Below are positions 1 to 11,219 of a DNA stretch of 64,000 bases, piece after piece. Source of the DNA: Variovorax sp. PBL-E5 (GTDB taxonomy: Bacteria; Pseudomonadota; Gammaproteobacteria; Burkholderiales; Burkholderiaceae_C); NCBI RefSeq assembly GCF_901827185.1, contig NZ_LR594673.1:372001-436000 (forward strand). Reading direction: 5' to 3'. Below the pieces are notes generated by a model that did no database searches, had not been told where the DNA came from, and saw nothing but the letters and a program-made list of their open reading frames with translations. Position numbers and translations under genes: made by a program. The first letter of the stretch is position 1; every line of letters begins with the position of its first letter.

Positions 1-2
1 AC

Positions 3-353
3 GACTACGAAGGCGCGGCGCTGGACGAAGACGAGCGCGACCGGCTCGTCAGGGATCTGGGACCCGAGGGCCGGGTGCTGATCCTGCGCAATCACGGCGC
101 GCTGACCGTGGGCCGCAGCGTGGGCGAGGCCTTCTGCTGGATGCACCGGCTGGAGACGGCCTGCAAGTACCAGATCGACGGGCTCGCCGGCGGCGTCGCG
201 CTGCATGAACTGTCGGAAGCGACCATCGCACACACGCGCGCGCAGGGCCGCAGGATGCTGGCCAGCGGCGGCTTCCTCGAATGCGGCAAGTTCGAATGGC
301 CCGGTCTGCTGCGCAAGCTCGAGCGCGAGCGCGGGAGTTCCTACCGGGGCTGA
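3..353 (+). CDS. Class II aldolase/adducin family protein, 3' part only
   Basis: The frame is already open at base 3 and runs to TGA at 351-353, giving the last 116 residues; the start lies upstream of the window. The segment RNHGALTVG followed by GEAF and a helix with METACKYQ-like spacing is the C-terminal signature of class II aldolases and adducin-like proteins, where the His is a metal ligand. These enzymes split or decarboxylate short hydroxy-acids or sugar phosphates in the cytoplasm. The substrate cannot be read from this fragment. It points at the convergent enoyl-CoA hydratase gene 18 bases downstream, so it probably ends a forward operon of the same catabolic region. Confidence 0.75.
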   Translation, partial: DYEGAALDEDERDRLVRDLGPEGRVLILRNHGALTVGRSVGEAFCWMHRLETACKYQIDGLAGGVALHELSEATIAHTRAQGRRMLASGGFLECGKFEWPGLLRKLERERGSSYRG

Positions 354-371
354 AGCTCGGCGCGCCGCGCG

Positions 372-1115
372 CTAGGCCTCGCGTGCGCGGTTCAGTGCCG
401 TCAGCCGTTCGGCGGTCGCCGTCGACTGCAGCGAGGCCTCGTAGGCCGCGCGGCCCGCGGCTTCCGACCAGGTGCCGAGCGCCAGCGCGTCGATGTGCTG
501 CTTCATGGATTTCACGGCGTCGCGCTCGCACAGCAGGATCGATTCGACGTAGGCCCGAACCTTGCCGTCCAGCGCTTCGCGCTCGACCAGCTCCGTGAGG
601 TAGCCGATGCGCAGCAGCTCCTCGGCATCGATCGATTGGGCCGTCAGGAAGATCTTCTTCGTCGCCGCGGGTCCGATGCGCTCGACGAAGCGGCGCAGGC
701 CGCCGGGATAGTAGTGCAGGCCGAACTTCGCGGCCGGCATGAAGAGCCGGCTGCCGTGCACGCCGATGCGGAAATCGCAGCTCATCGCCAGGTCCGTGCC
801 GCCGCCATACGCGCTGCCGTTCATGGCACAGATGGTGGGAATGGGCAGGTGTTCGATCTGGTCCAGCATGTCTTCGAAGCGCTGGTCGAGCCGCGAGCTG
901 ATCTGCGTCAGCGTGTAGCCGGCGCAGAAGGTCTTCTCGCCGGTGCCGGTGAGGACCAGCACGGCAACGTCGGGATGCTTGACGATCTCCTGCAGATGCT
1001 GCGACACGGCTTGCGGATCGTCGGCATCGATGCGGTTGTGTTCGTCGGGACGGCGCAATGTGAGGGTCGCCACCTTGCCCTCGATGGACAGCGTCGGACT
1101 GCCGGCACCGCTCAT
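372..1115 (-). CDS. Enoyl-CoA hydratase/isomerase (crotonase) family
   Basis: A 247-residue crotonase-fold protein. The N-terminal strand pattern (VATLTLRRPDEHN) and oxyanion-hole segments are typical: KTFCAGYTL near residue 65 and AMNGSAYGGGTDLAMSCDFRIG near residues 95-115. The usual catalytic Glu position after AYGGG reads Gly-Thr-Asp, so chemistry may differ from classical hydration. Its ATG overlaps the stop of the upstream CoA-transferase by 4 bases (ATGA), so the two are translationally coupled. The pair probably activates a carboxylic acid to its CoA thioester and then hydrates, isomerises or cleaves it. The exact substrate is unknown. Confidence 0.88.
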   Translation of the reverse strand: MSGAGSPTLSIEGKVATLTLRRPDEHNRIDADDPQAVSQHLQEIVKHPDVAVLVLTGTGEKTFCAGYTLTQISSRLDQRFEDMLDQIEHLPIPTICAMNGSAYGGGTDLAMSCDFRIGVHGSRLFMPAAKFGLHYYPGGLRRFVERIGPAATKKIFLTAQSIDAEELLRIGYLTELVEREALDGKVRAYVESILLCERDAVKSMKQHIDALALGTWSEAAGRAAYEASLQSTATAERLTALNRAREA

Positions 1116-2332
1116 GCCGCCCCCTTGCCGGCGTCTTGCGCGACGACGCCCTCGCGCGCCAGCGCGTCGATCTCGGCCTGGTCGTAGCCGTACTCGCGCA
1201 GCACCTCGAAGGTGTGCTGTCCCAGCAGCGGCGGCGCGCTGCGGATCGACCGGCCCTGCATCGCCTCCAGCCGGATCGGCGAGCCCACCTGGCGCAGCGT
1301 GCCGAGCTCGGGATGCTCGACCTCCTCGACGAAGCCGCAATGCTGCACCTGCTCGTCGGCGAACACATCGGACAGGTCGTTGATCGGACCCGCGGGAATG
1401 TCGGCATCGATGAGCATCCGGGTCCATGCCGCGCGGGTGCGGGTCTTGAGCTTGTCTTCGATCAGCCGCTTCAGTTCGTTGCGATGCCCGATCCGGGCCG
1501 CGTTGCTGGCAAAGCGCGGGTCGTCGACCAGCGCAGCCAGATCGAGCAGCGCGCAGAGTTTGCGCCACATGTCGGTCGTGGCGGGCGCGATGTTCAAGGG
1601 GCCGTCCGCCGCCTCGAACACGCCGTAGGGCGAGATCACCGGATGCGTGTTGCCGGCCAGCTTGGGCACTTCGCCGAGGCTCAGAAAGCGTTGTCCCTGC
1701 ACGCTCAAGAGGCCCACCAGCCCGGCCAGCAGCGAGGTCTCCACGCGCTGGCCGCGGCCGGTGCGTTGGCGTTCGTTGAGTGCGGCGAGCACGCCCATGG
1801 CGCACCACATGCCGGCCGTCTGGTCGCCGATGGCCACACCGACGCGCATCGGGCCGGACTCTTCGGAACCCGTGACGCTCATGAGGCCCGAGTAGCCCTG
1901 CGCGATCTGGTCGAAGCCGGGCCGCTGTCCCGCGGGGCCGGTGCGGCCGAAGCCGGTGATGCCGGCGTAGATGAGGCCGGGGTTGTCTTCGACCAGGCTG
2001 TCGTAGTCGAGCCCCATCGACTCCATCGCGCCGACGCGGAAGTTCTCGGCGATGACATCGGACCGGCTGGCCAGCCGGCGCAGCAGCTGCAGCGCGCGAG
2101 GGTCGCGGAAATTGAGCGCGATGCCGCGCTTGTTGCGATTGCCGCTCAGATAGTAGGCACTCGTGCCGCGATCGAAAGGACCCCAGTTGCGGATCATGTC
2201 GCCGGCCAGCGGCTCCACCTTGATGACGTCGGCACCGAGGTCGGCAAGGATCATCGTGCAGAAGGGCCCGGCCAGGGCGCGGGTCAGGTCGAGCACGCGG
2301 ATGCCGGCGAGCGGAAGTTGGGCTGAAGCCAT
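1112..2332 (-). CDS. CaiB/BaiF family (class III) CoA-transferase
   Basis: 406 residues, normal for the family. It opens with LAGIRVLDLTRALAGPFCTM and has the family hallmarks DVIKVEPLAGDMIRNWGP, the NRNKRGIALNFRDPR segment, and YAGITGFGRTGP near residue 145. These enzymes move CoA between carboxylic acids through an aspartyl-CoA thioester. It is the first gene of a two-gene minus-strand unit with the crotonase-type gene (4-base overlap). It is divergent from the sulfatase operon across an 80-base gap containing a perfect inverted repeat, so both directions may share one regulator. The substrate is not assignable. Confidence 0.92.
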   Translation of the reverse strand: MASAQLPLAGIRVLDLTRALAGPFCTMILADLGADVIKVEPLAGDMIRNWGPFDRGTSAYYLSGNRNKRGIALNFRDPRALQLLRRLASRSDVIAENFRVGAMESMGLDYDSLVEDNPGLIYAGITGFGRTGPAGQRPGFDQIAQGYSGLMSVTGSEESGPMRVGVAIGDQTAGMWCAMGVLAALNERQRTGRGQRVETSLLAGLVGLLSVQGQRFLSLGEVPKLAGNTHPVISPYGVFEAADGPLNIAPATTDMWRKLCALLDLAALVDDPRFASNAARIGHRNELKRLIEDKLKTRTRAAWTRMLIDADIPAGPINDLSDVFADEQVQHCGFVEEVEHPELGTLRQVGSPIRLEAMQGRSIRSAPPLLGQHTFEVLREYGYDQAEIDALAREGVVAQDAGKGAA

Positions 2333-2376
2333 GCGGGTCTCCTGAAAAAGACTTGTATTCGAACGCGCTCGAGTCT

Positions 2377-2403
2377 ATATTGCATACAACCGTTATGCAA
2401 TAT
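2377..2403. promoter_or_regulatory. Perfect inverted repeat, candidate regulator operator
   Basis: ATATTGCATA and TATGCAATAT form a perfect 10-base inverted repeat around a 7-base centre, in the 80-base gap between the divergent CoA-transferase and sulfatase genes. The arms are AT-rich in very GC-rich DNA. The core TGCATACAA resembles the TTGTATNCAA-like sites of GntR/FCD regulators, and such a gene lies at 8172-8858. A partial copy (GCATACAAA) lies just before the gene at 5493. The sequence shows the repeat directly; the regulator assignment is inference. Confidence 0.6.
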
Positions 2404-2412
2404 TGGAGTCCA

Positions 2413-3936
2413 ATGAAAAAGCCCAACATCCTCATGATCATGGCCGACCAGCTCTCGGCACCGGTCCTCCCCTTCCACGGCAACACGGCCGTCAAGGCAC
2501 CGCATCTGCAGGCGCTGGCCGAGCGCTCGACCGTGTTCGACAACGCCTACTGCAACTTCCCGCTGTGCGCGCCGGCGCGCTTTTCGCTGCTGGCCGGACA
2601 GTTCGCCACGCGCATCGGCGCCTTCGACAATGCGTGCGAGTTCGAGGCCTCGACGCCGACGCTGCCCTACTACCTCGGCGCCCAGGGGTACAAGACGATC
2701 CTCGCCGGCAAGATGCACTTCGTCGGGCCGGACCAGAAGCATGGCTTCCAGGAACGGCTGACCACCGACATCTACCCGGCCGACTTCGGCTGGGCGGCCG
2801 ACTGGAAGGAAGGCGAGTTCAGCTTCTATTCGCCCGGCCACAACCTGAGCACGGTCGACGAGAGCGGCGAATGCTTTCGCAGCCTGCAGCTGGACTACGA
2901 CGAGGAAGTGGAAGCGAAATCCGTCCAGCGCCTGTACGACCTGGCGCGCGACGACGAGCAGCCCTTCTTCATGTGCGTGTCGTACACGCATCCGCATCCG
3001 CCCTTTCACATCCTTCCCGAGTACCTGGCGAGGTACAAGCGCGAGGAGATCAATCTGCCGACGGTCGGCGACATCCCGATGGAAGAGCGCGACATGCTCA
3101 GCCGCTGGATCCAGTTTTCCCACGGCCTGGACAAGCAGACCGCGAGCGAGGAACAGATCCTGCGCGCGCGCCATGCCTACTACGCGATGGTCAGCTACAT
3201 CGACGACAAGGTGGGCAAGCTGCTGGAGACGCTCCAGCGCACCGGCTTCGACGACAACACGATCGTCGTCTTCACCTCCGACCACGGCGACATGCTGGGC
3301 GAGCGCGGCATGTGGTTCAAGCGCGTGTTCTTCGACTGGTCGGCCAAAGTGCCGATGATCGTGCGGCAGCCCGGCAACGCCGGCGGCCGCCGCATCGCCG
3401 AGCCGGTGTCGCACGTCGACCTGCTGCCGACGCTGATGGACTTCGCCGCGGACGGCAAGACGCCCGAGTGGGTGGAACCCGTCGACGGCAGGAGCCTGCG
3501 GCCGCTGATCGAAGGCGAGAGCGAGCGCGACGATGCGAGCGCCTTCGTCGAGTACACCGCCGAGGGCGTGACCGGTCCCTGCTGCATGCTGCGGCGCGGC
3601 CGGTACAAGTACGTCTACACGCATGGCTATCCGGACCAGCTGTACGACATGACGGCCGATCCCAAGGAGCTGCGGAACATCGCCACGACCTCGCCCGAAC
3701 TCACCGCGGGCCTGAAGGCCCAGGTCTTCGCGCGCTGGGATGCGGACGACATCAAGCGCCGCGTGCTGGCCAGCCAGGCGCGCCGCCAGTTCATCAAGGA
3801 CCTGCCCGATGCCATCCAGCCGGTCTGGGACTACCAGGCCAGCGTCGACGACACGAAGCGCTTCGTGCGCCGCGGCAGCGCACGGATCATCAAGGTGAAG
3901 AAGCGCTGGCCCGTGGTGACGGACATCGGCAGTTGA
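2413..3936 (+). CDS. betC: Choline-sulfatase-like sulfatase
   Basis: A 507-residue type I sulfatase. The motif C52-A-P-A-R56 in YCNFPLCAPARFSLLAG is the C-x-P-x-R sequence whose Cys is converted to formylglycine. D12 in MIMADQ and SDHGDMLGERGMW in the second half are metal and active-site segments. The C-terminus (RRQFIKDLPDAIQPVWDY onward) matches the choline-sulfatase C-terminal domain, and the Cys position and length fit BetC. An earlier in-frame start at 2353 would include the inverted repeat, so ATG 2413 is preferred. No choline or betaine oxidation genes adjoin; the neighbours are an aldehyde dehydrogenase and a beta-hydroxyacid dehydrogenase. The true substrate may therefore be another alkyl sulfate ester. 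Confidence 0.82.
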   Translation: MKKPNILMIMADQLSAPVLPFHGNTAVKAPHLQALAERSTVFDNAYCNFPLCAPARFSLLAGQFATRIGAFDNACEFEASTPTLPYYLGAQGYKTILAGKMHFVGPDQKHGFQERLTTDIYPADFGWAADWKEGEFSFYSPGHNLSTVDESGECFRSLQLDYDEEVEAKSVQRLYDLARDDEQPFFMCVSYTHPHPPFHILPEYLARYKREEINLPTVGDIPMEERDMLSRWIQFSHGLDKQTASEEQILRARHAYYAMVSYIDDKVGKLLETLQRTGFDDNTIVVFTSDHGDMLGERGMWFKRVFFDWSAKVPMIVRQPGNAGGRRIAEPVSHVDLLPTLMDFAADGKTPEWVEPVDGRSLRPLIEGESERDDASAFVEYTAEGVTGPCCMLRRGRYKYVYTHGYPDQLYDMTADPKELRNIATTSPELTAGLKAQVFARWDADDIKRRVLASQARRQFIKDLPDAIQPVWDYQASVDDTKRFVRRGSARIIKVKKRWPVVTDIGS

Positions 3937-3956
3937 TCGCCAGCAAGGAGCCCCTC

Positions 3957-5456
3957 ATGGACACAGAGACCCTCCATCCCGACACCGATCCCAAGCAGCT
4001 CGCTCACGCGCTCAGCGGATTCAACCTGATCGACGGCAAGCTGGTTCGCGCCTGTTCGGGCCGGACCTTCCCCGTCGTCAATCCGGCGACCGGACTGCAG
4101 ATCGGCACGGCCGCATCGAGCGATGCGAAGGACATCGCCCTCGCCGTCGAGGCGGCGCAGCGCGCGCAACCCGCATGGGCGGCCATCGCTGCGCGCAAGC
4201 GCGGCATGCTCGTCGCGGAATGCGCGCGCCTCCTGAATGCCCACGTGGAGGAACTGGGGCGCCTGGTCGCGCTGGAAACCGGCAAGGCCCTTCGCACGGA
4301 AAGCCGCGTCGAAGCCTCGGTGGTCGCCGATGCGCTCCAGTTCTATGGCGGGCTCGGCTCGGAACTCAAGGGCGAGTCGGTGCCCTTCAGTCCCGAGATG
4401 CTCACCGTGACGACGCGCGAGGCGATCGGCGTGGTCGGCGTCATCATTCCGTGGAACGCGCCGATGATGCTGATGGCGCTCAAGATCGCACCCGCGATCG
4501 TCGCCGGCAACTGCGTCGTGGTGAAGTCCGCGGAGGAAGCGCCGCTGGCCGTGCTGCGGGTCTGCCAGATCCTCAATCAGCTGCTGCCCCAGGGCGTGCT
4601 CAACATCGTTTCGGGCTTCGGCCCCGAGTGCGGCGCGCCGCTCGTGTCGCATCCCGGCGTGGGCAAGATCACCTTCACCGGCTCGGTCGAAACCGGCCGG
4701 CTGATCGCGAAGGCGGCCGGCGACAAGCTCATTCCCGTGACGCTCGAACTCGGCGGCAAGAGTCCGATGATCGTGATGGACGATGCGGACCTCGACCGCG
4801 CCGTGGCGGGTGCGGTGGCCGGCATGCGCTTCACGCGCCAGGGCCAGAGCTGCACCGCGGCCAGCCGCATCTTCGTGCACGAGCGCGTGCACGACGAATT
4901 CGTGGCCAAGGTCCGCGCGAAGGTGGATGCCATGAAGATGGGCGACCCGCTCGACGAGGCGACCGACATCGGCACCCTCATCTCCAGGGAGCAGCGCGAC
5001 AAGGTGCTGGGCTACGTCGAAGCGGGCCGCGTCAGCGCCGGCGCATCGGCCATCGAATGCTCGGCCCTGCCGGCGGACGATGCGCTGCGCGACGGGCTCT
5101 TCGTGCGGCCCGTGCTGTTCACCGGCCTGGGCAACGACAGCCGGCTGGCGCGCGAGGAGATCTTCGGGCCGGTGACCTGCTTCATCAAGTTCTCGCACTA
5201 CGAAGAGGCGCTGGCCCAGGCGAACGACAGCGACTTCGGCCTGGCCGCCACGATCTGGACGCGCGACCTGAAGACCGCGCTCGATGCGAGCCGCCGGCTG
5301 CAGGCGGGCTTCGTCCAGATCAACCAGAACATCGTCGTGCAGCCCGGCCTGTCCTACGGCGGCGTGAAGCAGTCGGGGCTCGGACGCGAGGCCTCGCTCG
5401 AAGCGATGCTGGACCACTTCACCCACAAGAAGACCGTGATCTTCAACATGCAATAG
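3957..5456 (+). CDS. NAD(P)-dependent aldehyde dehydrogenase
   Basis: 499 residues, the normal ALDH length. Asn167 (PWNAPM), Glu264 (LELGGKSP) and catalytic Cys299 (GQSCTAA) are all present, with EEIFGPV later. An AAGGAG ribosome site at 3945-3950 fixes the ATG at 3957, 20 bases after the sulfatase stop, so the two are co-transcribed. It would oxidise an aldehyde made from the alcohol freed by the sulfatase, or one made by the dehydrogenase downstream. A long open frame upstream (from 2403) overlaps the sulfatase and is not part of this protein. Substrate unknown. Confidence 0.92.
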   Translation: MDTETLHPDTDPKQLAHALSGFNLIDGKLVRACSGRTFPVVNPATGLQIGTAASSDAKDIALAVEAAQRAQPAWAAIAARKRGMLVAECARLLNAHVEELGRLVALETGKALRTESRVEASVVADALQFYGGLGSELKGESVPFSPEMLTVTTREAIGVVGVIIPWNAPMMLMALKIAPAIVAGNCVVVKSAEEAPLAVLRVCQILNQLLPQGVLNIVSGFGPECGAPLVSHPGVGKITFTGSVETGRLIAKAAGDKLIPVTLELGGKSPMIVMDDADLDRAVAGAVAGMRFTRQGQSCTAASRIFVHERVHDEFVAKVRAKVDAMKMGDPLDEATDIGTLISREQRDKVLGYVEAGRVSAGASAIECSALPADDALRDGLFVRPVLFTGLGNDSRLAREEIFGPVTCFIKFSHYEEALAQANDSDFGLAATIWTRDLKTALDASRRLQAGFVQINQNIVVQPGLSYGGVKQSGLGREASLEAMLDHFTHKKTVIFNMQ

Positions 5457-5492
5457 CGCAGCCCTTGCGCATACAAACAAGGAGACAAGACC

Positions 5493-6392
5493 ATGACGAC
5501 CATCGGATTCATCGGACTCGGCAACATGGGCATGCCCATGGCGTCGAACTTGCACCGTGCGGGCCATGAGGTCCGCTGCTTCGACACCAGTGCCGCGGCA
5601 CTCGCCGAGGCGGCCGAACGCGGGATGTCGCCGTGCACCAGCGTCGCCGCGGCGATCGAGGGCGCGCAGTGCGTGGTGTCCATGCTGCCGAGCGGCCGGC
5701 ATGTGCTCGACGTGCTGGTGACGCCGCAGGAGCTGCCCTACGCGCCGGGCTGCGTGGTCATCGACTGCTCGACCATCGACATCGCCTCGTGCGCGGCGTT
5801 TCACCAGGCCTTGTCGCGGCGCGGCATCGCCACGCTCGATGCGCCGGTGTCCGGCGGCGTGACGGGCGCTGCCGCGGGCGCGCTCACCTTCATGGTCGGC
5901 GGCACCGAAGAAGCCTTCGCACGCGCGCTGCCCCTGCTCCAGCGCATGGGCAAGAACGTGATCCATGCCGGAGACGCCGGCGCGGGACAGGCGGCCAAGA
6001 TCTGCAACAACATGATCACCGGCATTTCGATGGTGGCGGTCGCGGAGGCGCTGAGCCTGGCGAAGCGGCTGGGACTCGACCTGCGCAAGTTCTTCGACAT
6101 CGCCTCCACCTCCTCGGGTCAATGCTGGTCCTTGACGAGCTATTCGCCCGAGCCCGGACTGGTCGCCAGCTCGCCTTCGAACCGCGGCTACGAAGGCGGC
6201 TTCGCATCGGAACTCATGCTCAAGGATCTGCGGCTGGCCGAACAGGCCGCGATCGCCAGCGGCGCACCCGCGCTGCTGGGCGGCGCCGCGGCCTCGCTGT
6301 ATGCCATGCACTGCCAGGCCGGAAAGCGGCGCCTGGATTTCTCGTCGATCATCCAGATGATGGACGACCGCCCGGCCCGGGCGGCCGTCTGA
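5493..6392 (+). CDS. 3-hydroxyisobutyrate dehydrogenase-like NAD(P) oxidoreductase
   Basis: 299 residues, typical of the beta-hydroxyacid dehydrogenase family. The N-terminus IGFIGLGNMGMPMASNL is the Rossmann dinucleotide motif. LDAPVSGGVTGAAAGALTFMVGG is the substrate-binding signature near residue 115, and GAGQAAKICNNM contains the catalytic Lys near residue 170. AAGGAG lies 8 bases before the ATG. It is third in the forward operon and probably interconverts a 2-methyl-3-hydroxy or similar short hydroxyacid and its semialdehyde, which the neighbouring aldehyde dehydrogenase could oxidise. The exact acid is not readable. Confidence 0.9.
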   Translation: MTTIGFIGLGNMGMPMASNLHRAGHEVRCFDTSAAALAEAAERGMSPCTSVAAAIEGAQCVVSMLPSGRHVLDVLVTPQELPYAPGCVVIDCSTIDIASCAAFHQALSRRGIATLDAPVSGGVTGAAAGALTFMVGGTEEAFARALPLLQRMGKNVIHAGDAGAGQAAKICNNMITGISMVAVAEALSLAKRLGLDLRKFFDIASTSSGQCWSLTSYSPEPGLVASSPSNRGYEGGFASELMLKDLRLAEQAAIASGAPALLGGAAASLYAMHCQAGKRRLDFSSIIQMMDDRPARAAV

Positions 6393-6414
6393 GCGCAGCG
6401 CGAGGAACCACGCC

Positions 6415-7386
6415 ATGAACCGCATCGCACGCGCCTTCTTCAGCTTCGCACTGTGCCTGGGCCTGCTGCACGCAGGCCTTGGCATCGCCCATGCCGCCGG
6501 TCCGGGCAAGCTCATCATCGGCTATCCGCCCGGCCAGTCCGTCGACATCATCGGCCGCCTGCTGGCCGACCGCTTGAGCCAGACGACGGAGCGCAAGTGG
6601 ATCGTCGAAAGCATGCCGGGCCAGTCCGGCAGCATCGCGCTGGCGGCCGTCGCGCGCATGCCCGCGGACGGCAGCGTGATGACGCTGTCGGCATCGGCGG
6701 CGCTGGCGGGCAATCCCTTCCTCTACACGAACGTGAGGTACGACCCCATCAAGGATTTCGAGCCGATCGGCCTGATGTACGACGCGCCCTTGCTGCTGCT
6801 GGTCAATGCCGCGCTGCCCGTCAAGTCGCTGCCGGAATTGCTGGCCTATCTGCGCGCCCATCCCGGCCAGCTCAGCTACTCGTCGCCGGGCAATGGCTCA
6901 GTCTCGCACCTGGCGATGAGCGAGCTGCTTCGGCGCAGCGGAACGTCGATGACGCACGTGCCCTACCAGGGCGCATCGAAGTCGCTGGCCGATCTGGCGG
7001 GCGGCCAGGTGCAGGTCTCGTTCGACGCGATCGCGGCGGCGCAGCCCTTCCTCGCCTCGGGCAAGATCCGGGCGATCGCGATCAGCTCGAAGGAACGCGT
7101 TGCGGTGCTTCCCGACATTCCGACCGTGTCCGAAAGCGGCATCGAAGGCTTCGACATGGTGCCCTGGGTCGGCCTGCTGGCGCCGGCCGGCACGCCCCGG
7201 GATGCCGTCGACAAGCTCAGCGTCGAACTTGGCAAGATCGTGCAATCGGAGGACTTCTCCCAACGCGTGGTCTCGCTCGGCGGGCGCCCGCGCACCGCAC
7301 CGGCGGCCGAGTTCCGCAGCTTCCTGCGCAGCGAAGTCACGCGCTGGTCCGGCGTGATCAAGACCTCGGGCGCGAAGCTGGAGTGA
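6415..7386 (+). CDS. Bug-family (TctC-type) periplasmic substrate-binding protein
   Basis: 323 residues with a signal peptide (charged start, hydrophobic residues 7-24, cleavage near AHAAG). Family features follow: LIIGYPPGQSVDIIGRLLAD, NVRYDPIKDFEPIGLMYD, and a MTHVPYQGASKSLADLAGGQVQVSFD block. Bug receptors bind carboxylates or amides in the periplasm. No TctA or TctB membrane genes are nearby, as is common for orphan Bug genes in Burkholderiales. Position within this operon suggests it captures the substrate of the sulfatase/dehydrogenase pathway. Confidence 0.9.
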   Translation: MNRIARAFFSFALCLGLLHAGLGIAHAAGPGKLIIGYPPGQSVDIIGRLLADRLSQTTERKWIVESMPGQSGSIALAAVARMPADGSVMTLSASAALAGNPFLYTNVRYDPIKDFEPIGLMYDAPLLLLVNAALPVKSLPELLAYLRAHPGQLSYSSPGNGSVSHLAMSELLRRSGTSMTHVPYQGASKSLADLAGGQVQVSFDAIAAAQPFLASGKIRAIAISSKERVAVLPDIPTVSESGIEGFDMVPWVGLLAPAGTPRDAVDKLSVELGKIVQSEDFSQRVVSLGGRPRTAPAAEFRSFLRSEVTRWSGVIKTSGAKLE

Positions 7387-7390
7387 GCGA

Positions 7391-8128
7391 ATGATCCTGA
7401 TCGCTTCCTCCGAGCGGGCGCGCGCGACGCGGCACGCGAGAACGCTGGCCAACGGGTTCTCGTTCCACCGCAGCGAATGGATAGAAGGCGGCGACGATGC
7501 GTCGCTGTCGCCGACCGTCTTCCTGGTGGAACAACCCGCCGGCGCGGTGCTCGCCCCGCACTTCCACATGCAGAATCAGTTCCAGATCGTCATGGCGGGC
7601 CACGGCAGGCTGGGCGCGCACGAGGTCGCGCAGGGCTCGGTGCACTATGCGGGCGCGTTCACCGGCTACGGGCCGGTGGTGGCCGGTCCCGAAGGGCTGA
7701 GCTACTTCACGGTTCGCGCCGTGCTCGAGACCGGTGCGAACTTCATCGAGAACGCGCGCGACAAGATGGTCCGCGGTCCGAAGTGCCACGTGCAGGGGCC
7801 GCCGCTGCCGGCCGCGTCCGACGGCGAGCTGGCCGCATTGCCGGCGCCGCGCAGCATGCACCTCATTGCGCCGCAGCCCGACCGGCTCGAAGCATGCGTC
7901 TGGTATCTGCCGCCGCACACCCGCATCGATGCGCCGCCGCCCGCGCCCGGCGGCCAGTTCCACTTTGCGATGGCCGGCAGTCTGCGGCATGGCCAGGCGT
8001 GGCTCGGCGGCTGGGAGAGCCGCTACCTCAGCGCGCGCGAGCCTTCGTGCCGGCTCGAGGCCGGTCCGCGAGGCCTGCAGGTCCTCGTCCTGCAGATGCC
8101 CGCCAAGGCCGCGGAATACTGTGCTTGA
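7391..8128 (+). CDS. Cupin-fold protein of unknown function
   Basis: 245 residues, starting 4 bases after the Bug gene stop, so in the same operon. The N-terminal half has a cupin-like pattern: PHFHMQNQFQIVMAGHGRLG near residues 58-77 with possible His metal ligands. A second weaker beta-rich repeat with QFHFAMAGSLRHGQA near residue 195 suggests a bicupin. No named family is recognised. In this setting it could be an isomerase, a dioxygenase or a ligand-sensing accessory protein; the sequence does not decide. Confidence 0.72.
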   Translation: MILIASSERARATRHARTLANGFSFHRSEWIEGGDDASLSPTVFLVEQPAGAVLAPHFHMQNQFQIVMAGHGRLGAHEVAQGSVHYAGAFTGYGPVVAGPEGLSYFTVRAVLETGANFIENARDKMVRGPKCHVQGPPLPAASDGELAALPAPRSMHLIAPQPDRLEACVWYLPPHTRIDAPPPAPGGQFHFAMAGSLRHGQAWLGGWESRYLSAREPSCRLEAGPRGLQVLVLQMPAKAAEYCA

Positions 8129-8171
8129 AGCGGAAGGCGAGGCCGCGCAGGCCGTGCGGTATAACGATGGC

Positions 8172-8858
8172 ATGCCGACGTCGACCGCCAGAACATCCAA
8201 GAAGAGGGACGCCCCCGCACTTTCCGTCGAACAGGTGTGCGACAAGATCCGCACTGCCATTCTGAGCGGCAAGCTGCGCCCCGGCGACAAGCTGACCGAG
8301 CAGGACCTGGCGGCGGAATACCGCGTCAGCCGCACGCCGATCCGCGAGGCCATCCGGCAGCTCGAGGTGGAGCGCCTCGTCTCGCGCACACCGTTCGTGG
8401 GCGTGACCGTGACGCAGCTGCGGCCTTCCGAGATCATCGAGCTGCTCGACATCCGCGAGGTGCTCGAAGGCCTGGTCGCGCGGCTGGCCGCGAAAGAGCT
8501 TCAGCCCGAGCAGCGCACGCGGCTGCGCAAGACTTTCGACCGAATGACGGCGTCCGCCAAGAGCGGCAACGTGGTGCAGTACCTGGACGAGGCGCTGGCG
8601 TTTCGCAGGATCCTCGTCGAATGCTCGCGCAGCGAGACGCTCACCCAGTACGTCATGGGCATCGAGAACCGCCTGCGGCTGGTGGGCAACCGGACCGCAT
8701 TGATTCCGGGACGCATGCAGGCCGCGATTTCCGAGCACAAGAAACTGCTGCAGGCCATCGAGGCCGGAGAGGCGCAGGCCGCGGAGCAGTTGAACCGGGA
8801 GCGGATTCAACATATCCGCGCCGATGTCGAGAAGTCGTTTTCGTTCTCGGTTCTCTGA
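8172..8858 (+). CDS. GntR-family regulator with FCD ligand domain
   Basis: 228 residues: a winged helix (KIRTAILSGKLRPGDKLTEQDLAAEYRVSRTPIREAIRQLE, residues about 24-64) followed by an all-helical FCD domain containing IIELLDIREVLEGLVARLAA and a later EHKKLLQAIEAGE segment. FCD regulators are usually repressors released by a carboxylate metabolite. TATAAC at 8160-8165 is only 6 bases before the ATG and there is no Shine-Dalgarno, so translation may be leaderless. It lies at the end of the sulfatase operon and is the obvious candidate to bind the inverted repeat at 2377-2403. Confidence 0.9.
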   Translation: MPTSTARTSKKRDAPALSVEQVCDKIRTAILSGKLRPGDKLTEQDLAAEYRVSRTPIREAIRQLEVERLVSRTPFVGVTVTQLRPSEIIELLDIREVLEGLVARLAAKELQPEQRTRLRKTFDRMTASAKSGNVVQYLDEALAFRRILVECSRSETLTQYVMGIENRLRLVGNRTALIPGRMQAAISEHKKLLQAIEAGEAQAAEQLNRERIQHIRADVEKSFSFSVL

Positions 8859-8876
8859 GGCCGGCGCCTCGGTCCG

Positions 8877-11114
<2,238 letters not shown>

Positions 11115-11219
11115 GGGTGTCCCTTGCGTGTTGAGGTGACGCCGGCGAAAAAAATGCGGCACGGCGCCGGAACCGGAGTGTGCCACCACGCGACAGGATG
11201 GGATCTCGGGCGTCCCCCA

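Noticed and set aside
2403..3956. Long plus-strand open frame fused in front of the aldehyde dehydrogenase
   Set aside because: It is Arg/Ala-rich shadow coding of the sulfatase gene; the ALDH has its own AAGGAG and ATG at 3957.
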